A stretch of 64,000 nucleotides of DNA from Mucilaginibacter sp. PAMC 26640. GTDB lineage: Bacteria; Bacteroidota; Bacteroidia; Sphingobacteriales; Sphingobacteriaceae. Location: assembly GCA_001596135.1 (NCBI GenBank), contig CP014773.1:5208001-5272000 (forward strand), given 5' to 3'. Below, in pieces: positions 51,535-59,932 of this stretch. The stretch's first letter is position 1; each line of letters starts with the position of its first letter. The notes below the pieces were generated by a model, which saw only the letters and a list, made by a program, of their open reading frames with translations, made no database searches and was not told the origin of the DNA. Both the position numbers and the translations under genes were made by a program.

Positions 51535-52902
51535 TTAAATACGCCCGGGGGTTCGATAGTTCAGTCCAGCTATAGTTAAGCCCCCCATCATTATTCCGAA
51601 ACCAAGAGCCGTTGGCTGTGCCCACTGACCTTGTACAACAGCCTGGAAACTAACACTTACCATTAGCCAGGGCAATAAATTATTAAACTTTAACCGCTTG
51701 TACGATTCCCTGAGCAGTTTTAAGCTTAAATGCATTCTAAAAATAATTGCGGCGATGCCAAAAACAGCCCCCATTTCTCCAATCATTCTTCCCCATTCAC
51801 CTTCGGACACCAGGAAAATATCAGAACGCCCTATTAACAATTTTGCGCCCGCATTGGTACCAATTCCAACTCCCAAACCAAAAAACGGCAACTCTCCACT
51901 ATCAAACGGTTCCATAATACCGGCCCCGATCCGGTTCAGGATGGAATTATCAATGGTACCCTCGCTATTACTGGCTTCCGTAAAACGGCTGGTTAACACC
52001 GTTATGGCATTGTTGAAAAACTGTAAATTACTTAATAATGCAACAATTACTGTTAATCCAATTACCGCACTTAATATTCTGCCTAAAAGCTTTGGCGTAT
52101 TTATTACCGAAGCCAGCGCAAAAACTACGGTCAAAACAGTTTGTACCAATAGTGCCCTACTGATGGAGATAGGAATAGCAGATATTAAAGCTATAGTTGC
52201 ACAAATGAGCAAAACGCGGTTCACCTGCTTCAGGTTCAACCAAAAATACACTACAAATACACCAACAAGAGAGAAAAACTGGGTGTTACCGGTGGTAAAG
52301 GAAAAGGTACCCGGAGGCCTGAAATAACCCAATGAGCCGCTAAAACCTCCTCCCAATGAATCGGCACCAATGCCTTTATTTACAAATGCGCTTTGGGGGC
52401 TGTAAAATTGCAGGGTGATCAGCAAAAACATAGGGATGGACATCCAGAGTACAACTCGCCCCATTTTAAGAACGTCCTCCAAATCAAATATCTTGCCTAT
52501 GACAAATATTAACGGAAAGTGAAACAACAAAATACGCGCACCGTAACAGGCTACCAGCAAGTTATGATGCCCTACCAGCAACGCTGTAAACAAGGCGAAT
52601 ACACCAATAAACCACATTACGTTTACATAGCGCGACACCGGCAACAGGCCGTTTCGAAATGAAATTATCAGAATATAAATAGCAACCGGGTCGCGCACAA
52701 CAAGTAATGGCGTGGCCAAACCGGGGAGTACCCATTTGCGCAACGAACCTTCAAAAATAAGCAAGACAAAGTAAAACCAGATACCCTTTTTAAGTGACAC
52801 AATTGCTGATAATTCTGTAAAACGTTTTATACTAAGGGTCCGTTTTAGGTAACCATCCGCTTTGCTTTTGTCTACTAATATATTTTCATCAGAATAGGTC
52901 AT
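51535..52902 (-). CDS. O-antigen ligase/polymerase-like membrane protein, third
   Basis: 455 residues with about eleven helices. After an N-terminal cytoplasmic segment (1-38), helices begin at WFYFVLLIFEGSLRKW; the loop between late helices contains GAGIMEPFDSGELPFFGLGV and LVSEGEWGRMIGEMG (about 339-400), the G-E-G/G-E-x-G pattern seen in O-antigen polymerase and putative EpsK/ExoQ-type proteins. The stretch RKWVLPGLATPLLVVRDPVA near residue 55-75 is typical of a Bacteroidota/cyanobacterial EPS polymerase-like group. It lies in an operon with GT4 and GT9 genes, where a polymerase is expected. Confidence 0.78.
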   Translation of the reverse strand: MTYSDENILVDKSKADGYLKRTLSIKRFTELSAIVSLKKGIWFYFVLLIFEGSLRKWVLPGLATPLLVVRDPVAIYILIISFRNGLLPVSRYVNVMWFIGVFALFTALLVGHHNLLVACYGARILLFHFPLIFVIGKIFDLEDVLKMGRVVLWMSIPMFLLITLQFYSPQSAFVNKGIGADSLGGGFSGSLGYFRPPGTFSFTTGNTQFFSLVGVFVVYFWLNLKQVNRVLLICATIALISAIPISISRALLVQTVLTVVFALASVINTPKLLGRILSAVIGLTVIVALLSNLQFFNNAITVLTSRFTEASNSEGTIDNSILNRIGAGIMEPFDSGELPFFGLGVGIGTNAGAKLLIGRSDIFLVSEGEWGRMIGEMGAVFGIAAIIFRMHLSLKLLRESYKRLKFNNLLPWLMVSVSFQAVVQGQWAQPTALGFGIMMGGLTIAGLNYRTPGRI

Positions 52903-52925
52903 TTTAAAAAATTTCTACCTCGTTA

Positions 52926-54161
52926 TTAATTGTTAATACCCTCAACAAGTTCCTGTCCGTATTTAGCCCAGGGCCTTTTCCGGGCGGCAGCCATTGCAGC
53001 TGTCCCCGTTTTTTTGATAAGTGCCGGGTTACTCAATATTCTTTCTATTGCTGCTTTTAGCTGATCTGCAGCCCCGGCCTCAATCAGCCAGCCATCTTCC
53101 CCGTCAGTGATAATATCAGGGCCTGCAGTTCTTTCCGTTGTAATTACCGGGGTTCCCTGTGCCATAGCTTCTGTAATTACCAATCCAAACCCCTCAAATA
53201 AAGATGGGAAGATCAACACATCGCTTTCACGCATTAATTTTAAAACCTCGGCATGTGCAAGGCTGGGAATCCATTTGTGCCTGGCCAGCGCTTCATTCAA
53301 TACGGCACAATCAACCGCCATTTTTCGGCCTACAACCGTTAATGACACCCTTTTACCAAAATCTTCAACAGCCTCAAACAGATCTGCTATCCCTTTCCGT
53401 TGAGATAAGCCGCCTACAAAAAGAATTTTTAAAGGCCCGGTTTTTCCGGCCGATTGATATATCCTGCCCTGCGCAACGGCGGGAAACGCATAGGGGATAA
53501 CCTGTATTTTAGCTAATTGACCGGGGAAATAATCAAGGGTCTTGGCCGTAAAGCTGCTTGCTACAAAAATTTTATCTGCAAGTTTAAGCTCTTCGTCTTT
53601 CCGGGCAAGTTTCGAATCAGAATCCTTTAAGCCGGTTAAGGTTACAGCCCAATCGGGCCAACGTTCGGCCTCTGCTGTGAGCATTTCCCTGGCAGCGCGC
53701 CAGTAACCTATGGGTAAATCATACAGGCATTGTAATCCTAAATTTTTCGCCTGTTTAAATGTTGCCAAAGCACCGTCTTCGTAGGCGTAAATTGCATCGA
53801 TAGGGTTCCCCTGCTGCAGGCCTTTTAAGCGATGCGCAATTTTACTGTCTAAATCCCGATAGACAGCGTCAACACTTGCCCAACCCTGTTCGTGCCTTAC
53901 GGGCTTTGATAAACCTAACCGTGGCATGATCAATCTTGCCAGTTCTCGTGTGGGGTGTGATCTGATTATATTTTGCGGTATTGGATAGGTGCGGCGCAGC
54001 CATTCTTGCTTTAACGCTGATGGCAAAAAATTAAGCCACGCAGAATTAGCATTTGCAGCAACGGTAGTATCAAATTCCGCCAGCATGCCATTGTTATGCA
54101 ATGCCAGCAACAATGCCCTAACAAATTCATTACCTGTTGCATGCGACAGCATTACCTTCAT
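52926..54161 (-). CDS. GT4-family glycosyltransferase
   Basis: 411 residues. N-terminal domain opens MLSHATGNEFVRALLLALHN (about 3-22) and includes a long region with LYDLPIGYWRAAREML (about 159-174) seen in Bacteroidota GT4 proteins; the donor domain has ILFVGGLSQRKGIADLFEAV (about 251-270), LIFPSLFEGFGLVITEAMAQ (about 321-340, E-x7-E) and TTERTAGPDII. It leads the leftward operon that continues to 49198, and a 14-bp palindrome sits 28 bp upstream of its ATG. Confidence 0.9.
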   Translation of the reverse strand: MKVMLSHATGNEFVRALLLALHNNGMLAEFDTTVAANANSAWLNFLPSALKQEWLRRTYPIPQNIIRSHPTRELARLIMPRLGLSKPVRHEQGWASVDAVYRDLDSKIAHRLKGLQQGNPIDAIYAYEDGALATFKQAKNLGLQCLYDLPIGYWRAAREMLTAEAERWPDWAVTLTGLKDSDSKLARKDEELKLADKIFVASSFTAKTLDYFPGQLAKIQVIPYAFPAVAQGRIYQSAGKTGPLKILFVGGLSQRKGIADLFEAVEDFGKRVSLTVVGRKMAVDCAVLNEALARHKWIPSLAHAEVLKLMRESDVLIFPSLFEGFGLVITEAMAQGTPVITTERTAGPDIITDGEDGWLIEAGAADQLKAAIERILSNPALIKKTGTAAMAAARKRPWAKYGQELVEGINN

Positions 54162-54188
54162 ACCTATTAAAAATCTTCTGAAATAGCC

Positions 54189-54202
54189 GAAACATTTGTT
54201 TC
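54189..54202. promoter_or_regulatory. Palindrome GAAACA-TT-TGTTTC upstream of the GT4 operon
   Basis: A perfect 6-bp inverted repeat with 2-nt centre, 28 bp upstream of the leftward GT4 start at 54161, in otherwise A+T-rich promoter DNA. Position and symmetry suggest an operator, but only one copy was noticed and chance is possible. Confidence 0.3.
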
Positions 54203-54355
54203 AACTCTAAAGTAAAAAAAATGTAGCGAAATCGGCCACACAACTCTGGTAATAATTAGTAACGCTGCCAAAGACGGTCATCTAATTTTTTGCGGATTAA
54301 AACTGCACCTGTTATCGACACCATCACGACGTCTATTTTCCTCTAAAATAGCAAA

Positions 54356-55300
54356 TTACCTGTCTATTTTCTTTGCAATATCCTCTGCCACCAGTCGGGT
54401 ACGAATAGCTACCCCCTGCCTTGTTAAATGATAGGGCGAATCGTTACAGTAAATATCCTTAGCTATGTAACGTTCTGGCCTTGCCGAAAATGGCACATCA
54501 ATGCTTTTTAACTGAGCTTCAATTTTTTTTATAATAAACTGTTGGTTCCGGAATGACTGGGCCTGTAAAGTAGGCGGCAAAACTATCAACTTCGCCCCTT
54601 TTGATTTTACAAATCCATTAAAATCTTTTAAAAAACGCATGGCTTCAGGATTTACCTGCTCCCTGCCGTTACATTTTTCTTCGGGCGCAAAAGGGATTTT
54701 AACTTGCTGCCAATGCGCGGATAGATCACCATAGCCATTAAAACTTCTTCGTACCGAAATATCGTTGAACATTCCTTTTGGATGCCCGGCAATTGACGTA
54801 TTAATTTCCGACACGGTGTAGTGTGGCAGAAACTTAGCCAAGTGGATTATTTGGCCCATATCCAGATACGCGTTTCCACTTGGATAAATATCAAATAAAA
54901 TGGCCAGTAGTTCGCGCGAGCCGTTCCACCCTTTTTCATCCAAACTTTCATCGTAACAAGTGTACTCGGCTGCAATAACTACAATATCACCTTTCTTTAC
55001 ATAAGGCTTAACATCATTCAACATAAATTTAAGCCCGAGCCAAATTGCTATAGCGGTATTTACAACCGGCATCTGGCAGGAATCAGCAACTAATTTGCTG
55101 TCTATCCCCATGCTTACATTAGAGCCGCCTACAAATATTATTTTAGGTTGCGTTGTTTGCTGTAGTAATTTGTGCTTATCGGGCAATACCGCCATGATGC
55201 TGTTTTCGTAAGTAATGTTGCGCAAAAGAATTGGAGGCAACATAAAAAGCACAATGGTGAGAACAAGAAAGGCGCTAAGCTTGATTAAAAATTTCAACAT
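54356..55300 (-). CDS. Membrane-anchored SGNH-type protein, DltD-like partner of MBOAT
   Basis: 314 residues: an N-terminal membrane anchor (about 7-27) then a soluble SGNH/GDSL-like domain. Block I is FVGGSNVSMGIDS with the candidate nucleophile Ser60; block V near the C-terminus is NDSPYHLTRQG with Asp287 and His291. Between them are NTAIAIWLG, IVVIAAEYTCYDE and LIVLPPTLQ. DltD and AlgJ/AlgX, the SGNH partners of MBOAT acyltransferases in D-alanylation and alginate acetylation, have the same arrangement, and the MBOAT gene lies 6 bp upstream. It probably acts outside the membrane in the acyl transfer. It is the last gene of the six-gene cassette. Confidence 0.75.
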   Translation of the reverse strand: MLKFLIKLSAFLVLTIVLFMLPPILLRNITYENSIMAVLPDKHKLLQQTTQPKIIFVGGSNVSMGIDSKLVADSCQMPVVNTAIAIWLGLKFMLNDVKPYVKKGDIVVIAAEYTCYDESLDEKGWNGSRELLAILFDIYPSGNAYLDMGQIIHLAKFLPHYTVSEINTSIAGHPKGMFNDISVRRSFNGYGDLSAHWQQVKIPFAPEEKCNGREQVNPEAMRFLKDFNGFVKSKGAKLIVLPPTLQAQSFRNQQFIIKKIEAQLKSIDVPFSARPERYIAKDIYCNDSPYHLTRQGVAIRTRLVAEDIAKKIDR

Positions 55301-55306
55301 TATTCA

Positions 55307-56743
55307 TCAAAATTTAACGTACATAAATCCAGCTTCTTTTGAATCTTCATTTGAAATTATGATAAGTATCGTGCAGAAAATCATCAGATAAATACCCCAG
55401 CGCAAAATGCCATATTTTAAATTCTGAATTTGTAAAACATGCTGTTTACTCCGCTGAAACCATTCAACTACCAAAAATAATAAAACAGGCGCAACTAAAT
55501 ATGGCTTTGCATCCACCGGGTATAGCCTAATGGATGTTGTAAAAATGCGGGCAAAAAATTGAGCCGCATCCGTAACCGAGTTTGATCTGAACAGTATAAA
55601 CGAAAAACTAACCAATGTAAATGTTTGGAGCATGTTGGCTAGCTCAGGCAAGGTGGGCAGCTTCTTTGTAGTATCTGTTTTAAATTTTTTGTTAATGGTA
55701 CCACGCAGTATAGCGGGTATATAATATAAGCCATGCAATATCCCGAAAAGAATAAAAGTCCAGTTGGCACCATGCCAGATACCGATTACGGTAAAATTGA
55801 TCATTACGGCCATCACCTGGCCCCAGGTTTCGTAGTCTCTAAAACTAATACTCAGTGGCGTGAACACATACTCGGTAAGCCAGCTGGTGAGCGACATGTG
55901 CCATTTTCGCCAAAACTGTGAGATGCTTTGGGCAAAAAATGGAAAATCAAAATTTTTAGTAATGCTGAAACCCAAAAGGCGGGCTATCCCTATCGCCATA
56001 TCTGAATAGCCGGAAAAATCAGTATAAAGCTGGATAGCAAAATAAAATGTACCTAATAATAAGGTACTCCCGGGCAGCGTATGGTAGTTGCTGTATATAT
56101 TATTGCAGATACCGGCTAACTGGTCTGCAATCACTATTTTTTTAAACAATCCCCACAATATCTGCCGCAGGGCATCAACAGCGGTATCGTAATCAAATGT
56201 TCGGCTTTTTTCCAGTTGGGGCACCAGGGTTTTAACCTTATCAATTGGCCCGGATAAAAGTGAAGGGAAGAATGCCACGTACGAAAAGAACACTACCCAA
56301 TCGGTAACGGGTTTTATTTTATTCTTATGCACGTCAAACAAATAACTGAGCGTTCTGAAGGTATAAAAGCTAATGCCCAGCGGTAATACAAGATTCAACA
56401 ACCCGATGTGCAGGCCAGGGAACACAGCAAGGAACGACTCAATAAAAAAATTGCTGTACTTGAAATAAATCAGGATACCAATACTGATAATGCTTCCGAG
56501 ATACATCATCAGGTCTTTCTTTTGCTTATCGGGAGCCTTAGCTATCCGGATACCTAAAAGGTAATTGATCAGCGATTGGATAATTAGTAACGACAGAAAA
56601 CGCCAATCCCACCAGGCATAAAAAAAATAGCTGCCCGCTAAGATGAGGATATTTTGAAGCCGGAGGCTGTTGCCCACCACAAACCAGTACAGGAAGAAAA
56701 ACACAACAAAGAAAGCTACAAATGGTAATGAGTTAAAAACCAT
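55307..56743 (-). CDS. MBOAT-family O-acyltransferase (AlgI/DltB-like)
   Basis: Moves an acyl group through the membrane onto an extracytoplasmic sugar hydroxyl. 478 residues with about eleven helices and the MBOAT signatures: FFYAWWDWRFLSLL (about 42-55), LPLGISFYTFRTLSYLFDVH (about 121-140), FPSLLSGPIDK, DFSGYSDMAIGIARLLGF (about 234-251), FWRKWHMSLTSWLTEYVF (about 267-284), and the active His324 in GIWHGANW with His337 in ILHG. AlgI uses acetyl donors and DltB uses a carrier-protein thioester; the carrier-protein gene 1.1 kb upstream in the same operon argues for the DltB-like mechanism here (inference). Confidence 0.92.
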   Translation of the reverse strand: MVFNSLPFVAFFVVFFFLYWFVVGNSLRLQNILILAGSYFFYAWWDWRFLSLLIIQSLINYLLGIRIAKAPDKQKKDLMMYLGSIISIGILIYFKYSNFFIESFLAVFPGLHIGLLNLVLPLGISFYTFRTLSYLFDVHKNKIKPVTDWVVFFSYVAFFPSLLSGPIDKVKTLVPQLEKSRTFDYDTAVDALRQILWGLFKKIVIADQLAGICNNIYSNYHTLPGSTLLLGTFYFAIQLYTDFSGYSDMAIGIARLLGFSITKNFDFPFFAQSISQFWRKWHMSLTSWLTEYVFTPLSISFRDYETWGQVMAVMINFTVIGIWHGANWTFILFGILHGLYYIPAILRGTINKKFKTDTTKKLPTLPELANMLQTFTLVSFSFILFRSNSVTDAAQFFARIFTTSIRLYPVDAKPYLVAPVLLFLVVEWFQRSKQHVLQIQNLKYGILRWGIYLMIFCTILIIISNEDSKEAGFMYVKF

Positions 56744-56748
56744 GTTTG

Positions 56749-57471
56749 TTACTTAATATTTGTAGCAGCATTAATCAATATATCTATACCATTGACCTGA
56801 GCGGTGGTATTGGCCAAAAAATAAATCGTTTCTGCAACCTCTTCTGTAGTGAGCAGGGTTTTTAGCGGATGGTTCTGTCTGATCTGCTCTACCATTCGCT
56901 CGTCTATATCGCCTGTAAATTTTGTTTGCATAAAATTAGGCGATACCGTATTGGAAGTGATATTAAACCTGCCATTTTCTGCCGCCCAAACTTTGGCCAT
57001 TTGTTGCAGATAAGCTTTGTTGGCAACATAAATGGCAGCACCTGCCGGCGGTGTATTTACCAAAGCAGCCGTTAAAACAGTGATAATTTTGCCCGCTTTT
57101 TTCTTGCGAAAACTGCTGATTGCAGCCTGCGTAACGGCTAGGGTAGGCAGCACGGAATCTTTAAACTCCGCCAAAAAGTCTGCAGGCTGGGTTTTGTGGA
57201 AATGAGTTTTTAAAAAACTGCCGGAATAGGCATTGTTAATCAGCACATCTGGGTTAATAGCTGCTATTTGCAGCTTTAAGCTGTCAACACTTTCCTGATC
57301 ACTGAAATCACACCGGATGCCTGACGTATTAGGGAAAGCGCCCTCGATAGCTTTTGCCTTTGCTACTGATTGATTGTAAGTAAAATACACTTTAAATTCA
57401 GCACTACGGGCCATACGAGTTGTGATTGCCGCTCCCAAGCCTGACGCGCCTCCTGTAATTAAAATGATCAT
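56749..57471 (-). CDS. Short-chain dehydrogenase/reductase of the acyl cassette
   Basis: 240 residues. TGGASGLGAAIT (6-17), INNAYSG (78-84) and Tyr148/Lys152 in IYVANKAY are present. The catalytic Ser usually found 13 residues before the Tyr is not there: the segment reads TVLTAALVN, with Thr134/Ala135 instead, so activity may be altered or use Thr. Its start overlaps the MaoC-like gene stop by 4 nt, and the MBOAT start follows 5 bp after its stop. It is therefore embedded in the acyl-carrier cassette and is expected to reduce a carrier-bound 2-oxo or 3-oxo acyl group (inference). Confidence 0.87.
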   Translation of the reverse strand: MIILITGGASGLGAAITTRMARSAEFKVYFTYNQSVAKAKAIEGAFPNTSGIRCDFSDQESVDSLKLQIAAINPDVLINNAYSGSFLKTHFHKTQPADFLAEFKDSVLPTLAVTQAAISSFRKKKAGKIITVLTAALVNTPPAGAAIYVANKAYLQQMAKVWAAENGRFNITSNTVSPNFMQTKFTGDIDERMVEQIRQNHPLKTLLTTEEVAETIYFLANTTAQVNGIDILINAATNIK

Positions 57472-57869
57472 ACCAGTATCCCTATTTGTATTTTACCTTT
57501 TGCAACTATTTTAGCATCGCAATTTTTGAATTGATATTTAAACTCAACTGCTTTAACAGCTTCATAAATATTGGTTACAGTTGCAGTAAATGCCAGCACA
57601 TCGTTTAAATAAACCGGGTTTCTAAACTGAATTACCTGGTCATGTATGATCACTTTTTTATCGGGCAGGCATTCACCCACAAAGACAGATAAAAAACCAT
57701 TTAAAATATTGCCGTGCATTACCCGACCCTTAAAGCCAAATGATCTGGCAAAATCATCATCGGTGTGCAGCGGATTGCGGTCATTAAAAATGTCAATAAA
57801 TCCTTCGTATACCGCTGCTGTAACTGCAAAGGTCTTTTCAAACGTATCGTTTATTTCGAAATTAAACAT
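57468..57869 (-). CDS. MaoC-like hotdog dehydratase
   Basis: 133 residues from the ATG at 57869, which overlaps the carrier-protein gene by 8 nt; a start at 57899 would overlap it by more. The hydratase motif of (R)-specific enoyl hydratases is visible: Asp30 and His35 in NDRNPLHTDDDF, then FGFKGRVMHGNILNGF (about 44-59). These enzymes dehydrate 3-hydroxyacyl thioesters or the reverse. No fatty-acid synthase genes are nearby, so the thioester is likely made by the FkbH-like protein of the same operon. A glyceryl thioester losing water would give an enol-pyruvyl thioester (inference). Confidence 0.85.
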   Translation of the reverse strand: MFNFEINDTFEKTFAVTAAVYEGFIDIFNDRNPLHTDDDFARSFGFKGRVMHGNILNGFLSVFVGECLPDKKVIIHDQVIQFRNPVYLNDVLAFTATVTNIYEAVKAVEFKYQFKNCDAKIVAKGKIQIGILV

Positions 57870-58104
57870 TTTTAGAAATGATACAGTCCAGCATTTCACC
57901 CACGTTTGCCCAGGTTTGGATCTCGTACGACGTAAATTTTATTTTAAAAGCCTTTTCAACTGCCACTACCAGGTGAATGTGGTTTAATGAATCCCAATCC
58001 TCTACATCAGCAGCAGTAGTTTCATAGGATAGTACGATGCTTTCATCATCCAGTATGTCTATAAAAACATCATTTACCTTTTTCAGCATTTCACTTTTTT
58101 CCAT
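57862..58104 (-). CDS. Acyl carrier protein
   Basis: 80 residues, four-helix acyl carrier protein. The phosphopantetheine site is Ser39 in VEDWDSLNHIHLV, a DSL motif with normal flanking residues. The protein is acidic at both ends as usual, with a short hydrophobic end CIISKNV. Unlike housekeeping AcpP (motif GADSLD), the DWDSLNHI form is typical of carriers in stand-alone secondary pathways and of DltC-like/FkbH-associated carriers. Position between the FkbH-like and MaoC-like genes (7-bp gap and 8-nt overlap) shows it is the hub of the cassette. Confidence 0.92.
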   Translation of the reverse strand: MEKSEMLKKVNDVFIDILDDESIVLSYETTAADVEDWDSLNHIHLVVAVEKAFKIKFTSYEIQTWANVGEMLDCIISKNV

Positions 58105-58111
58105 CTTGCAT

Positions 58112-59830
58112 CTATTTAGTACTTATGTAACATTCTTTTGGTTGGTAGCTGTCCAGATCCAGGTACCAATAACCGTCTTGTTCAGCAAAACCAAGATTTT
58201 TATAATGATCTTTCACCAATTCATTTTTTGCGGTTGGTATATATTCGGCCTTAATACGCGTATAATTATTTTGCATGGCTACAGCTGCAATTTTATTTAA
58301 CACGAAGCTTTCCATACCGCGTTTTAGCACCCTGCAACTCATAAACCAGGTATCTATAAATAGATCTGTTGCATCTTTTTTCAGCACAATGGCACTGATT
58401 AAACCGTTATCGCCAAATTTATCTTCCAGCGTAAAAGACAAGGTAAAGGTATCTTCGTTACTAATCAGTTCCTCCAGATCTTGCTCTGTATGCCTAACCG
58501 TTCTGAGATTAAACTGATTAGACCTTTGCGACAACTGGGCAACCCTCGGCAACGTAAATTTATTAAAAGCCTGTACAATTGAAATCATATCCAGGCTTTT
58601 TAAAAAATCACTTTCGTTGGTAAAGCTGGTTTGTTGGGCAACCCTTTTTGCTGCTACCTGGTAAAGTTTGGTACGCTCCAGATCCTCACTAGAAAACGAG
58701 ATGGTTTCGAACAGGTTCAAATTGTATAAGTGTTCCAGGTACTCGGCAGGATCTACCGGTAATTCGGGTATGATGATACCAGGAATGTTTTCGCGAACGA
58801 TGTTTCTTTCAAAAGGGTTATCATCTAAGAACACCATAGAGTCGAAACCGATGTTCAAAACAGCCTGGATCTTGCGGATGTTTTCCACCTTGGTATCCCA
58901 ATTGGCCATAAATACAGTGATATCCTCCAGCCGCAACACCATATCCGGGTGTTTTTCAAATGGCTCTTTGGCTACTGATTCGGTATTTTTACTACATACC
59001 GCTAAAATTATTCCTCTGTTTTTTAGCTTTTTTGCCCAATACTGAAACTCGGTAAAAGCCTTACCTATCCCCAAACCACCGATCTCTATATTTTCTAAAC
59101 CGTCATCACCTATTACACCGCCCCAAATTGTATTATCCAGATCAAGGATGAGGCACTTAATTACCTTGCCATACATAGCGGCTATCACGTCAACGGTACG
59201 GGTAGCAATCAGTGGTAATACATCTATACTCAAAACCATTTCGCTATTTACATACACCGACGGTTGAAAAGTTGCGGCACGACCTACTTCATTTTGAACG
59301 GCTGCCATATCGCAAAGATAAAAACCAGGGTTGGCGGCAGTGTAAACCATTAATTCATAGTTCAGTTTACGCAGTTGATAAGTAAACGAAGCCGGTACCT
59401 TGTTGGCATAGCTGCCAAATACCGAATCGTTGATCTCCGGATAATTATAAAATATAACCTTTGCAGTTGAAATTTGCCCAATAGTTTGGGTTAATGTAGC
59501 TATCAGCGATAACTGCTGATCAGCAAACAGGTGGTATTGTTGCGGCTGTAACTGGCTATATTTATTTAAAACCTTATGGGTTGATTGGAAAATAATGATG
59601 AGCTCGGGTGCAGCATTATACAGATCTGATGTGGGATCAAAAATCTGCCGCTCCACCTGGCTAAAATCAGCCTCCCAGATATCTAAATTAAGCTGGTATT
59701 CATAACCAACCGCGCGGATTGCCTGGGTTAAGAATTGTGTTGCGCTATCACCTAGCAGAGCGATTTTTACAGCCTTTAAATTTGAAAAGTCTTTTTTTAA
59801 ATTTTTTTTGAGCTGAGAAAAGGCCTTCAT
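58112..59830 (-). CDS. FkbH-like HAD-IIIC phosphatase with GNAT domain
   Basis: Family members load D-1,3-bisphosphoglycerate onto an acyl carrier protein and dephosphorylate it, giving glyceryl-S-ACP. The 572 residues have an N-terminal SGNH-like region (about 20-180; IALLGDSATQF), the HAD phosphatase (Asp230 and Asp232 in LDLDNTIWGGVIGDDG, VCSKN near 285, VFLDDNPFER near 342), and a C-terminal GNAT-like domain (about 440-560; SCRVLKRGMESFVL). This is the full FkbH architecture of modular enzymes seen in tetronate and methoxymalonyl pathways. It starts the cassette; the carrier-protein gene lies 7 bp downstream. Substrate in this organism is untested. Confidence 0.9.
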   Translation of the reverse strand: MKAFSQLKKNLKKDFSNLKAVKIALLGDSATQFLTQAIRAVGYEYQLNLDIWEADFSQVERQIFDPTSDLYNAAPELIIIFQSTHKVLNKYSQLQPQQYHLFADQQLSLIATLTQTIGQISTAKVIFYNYPEINDSVFGSYANKVPASFTYQLRKLNYELMVYTAANPGFYLCDMAAVQNEVGRAATFQPSVYVNSEMVLSIDVLPLIATRTVDVIAAMYGKVIKCLILDLDNTIWGGVIGDDGLENIEIGGLGIGKAFTEFQYWAKKLKNRGIILAVCSKNTESVAKEPFEKHPDMVLRLEDITVFMANWDTKVENIRKIQAVLNIGFDSMVFLDDNPFERNIVRENIPGIIIPELPVDPAEYLEHLYNLNLFETISFSSEDLERTKLYQVAAKRVAQQTSFTNESDFLKSLDMISIVQAFNKFTLPRVAQLSQRSNQFNLRTVRHTEQDLEELISNEDTFTLSFTLEDKFGDNGLISAIVLKKDATDLFIDTWFMSCRVLKRGMESFVLNKIAAVAMQNNYTRIKAEYIPTAKNELVKDHYKNLGFAEQDGYWYLDLDSYQPKECYISTK

Positions 59831-59932
59831 AGATTATTTAGGTGCGCAATAATTTAGGATAAAAATATAAAATTTATATGATAAGCTGCTGTAATTTGTG
59901 TTGCCGGCGGATATTTATAAAATGGGCAGGTA

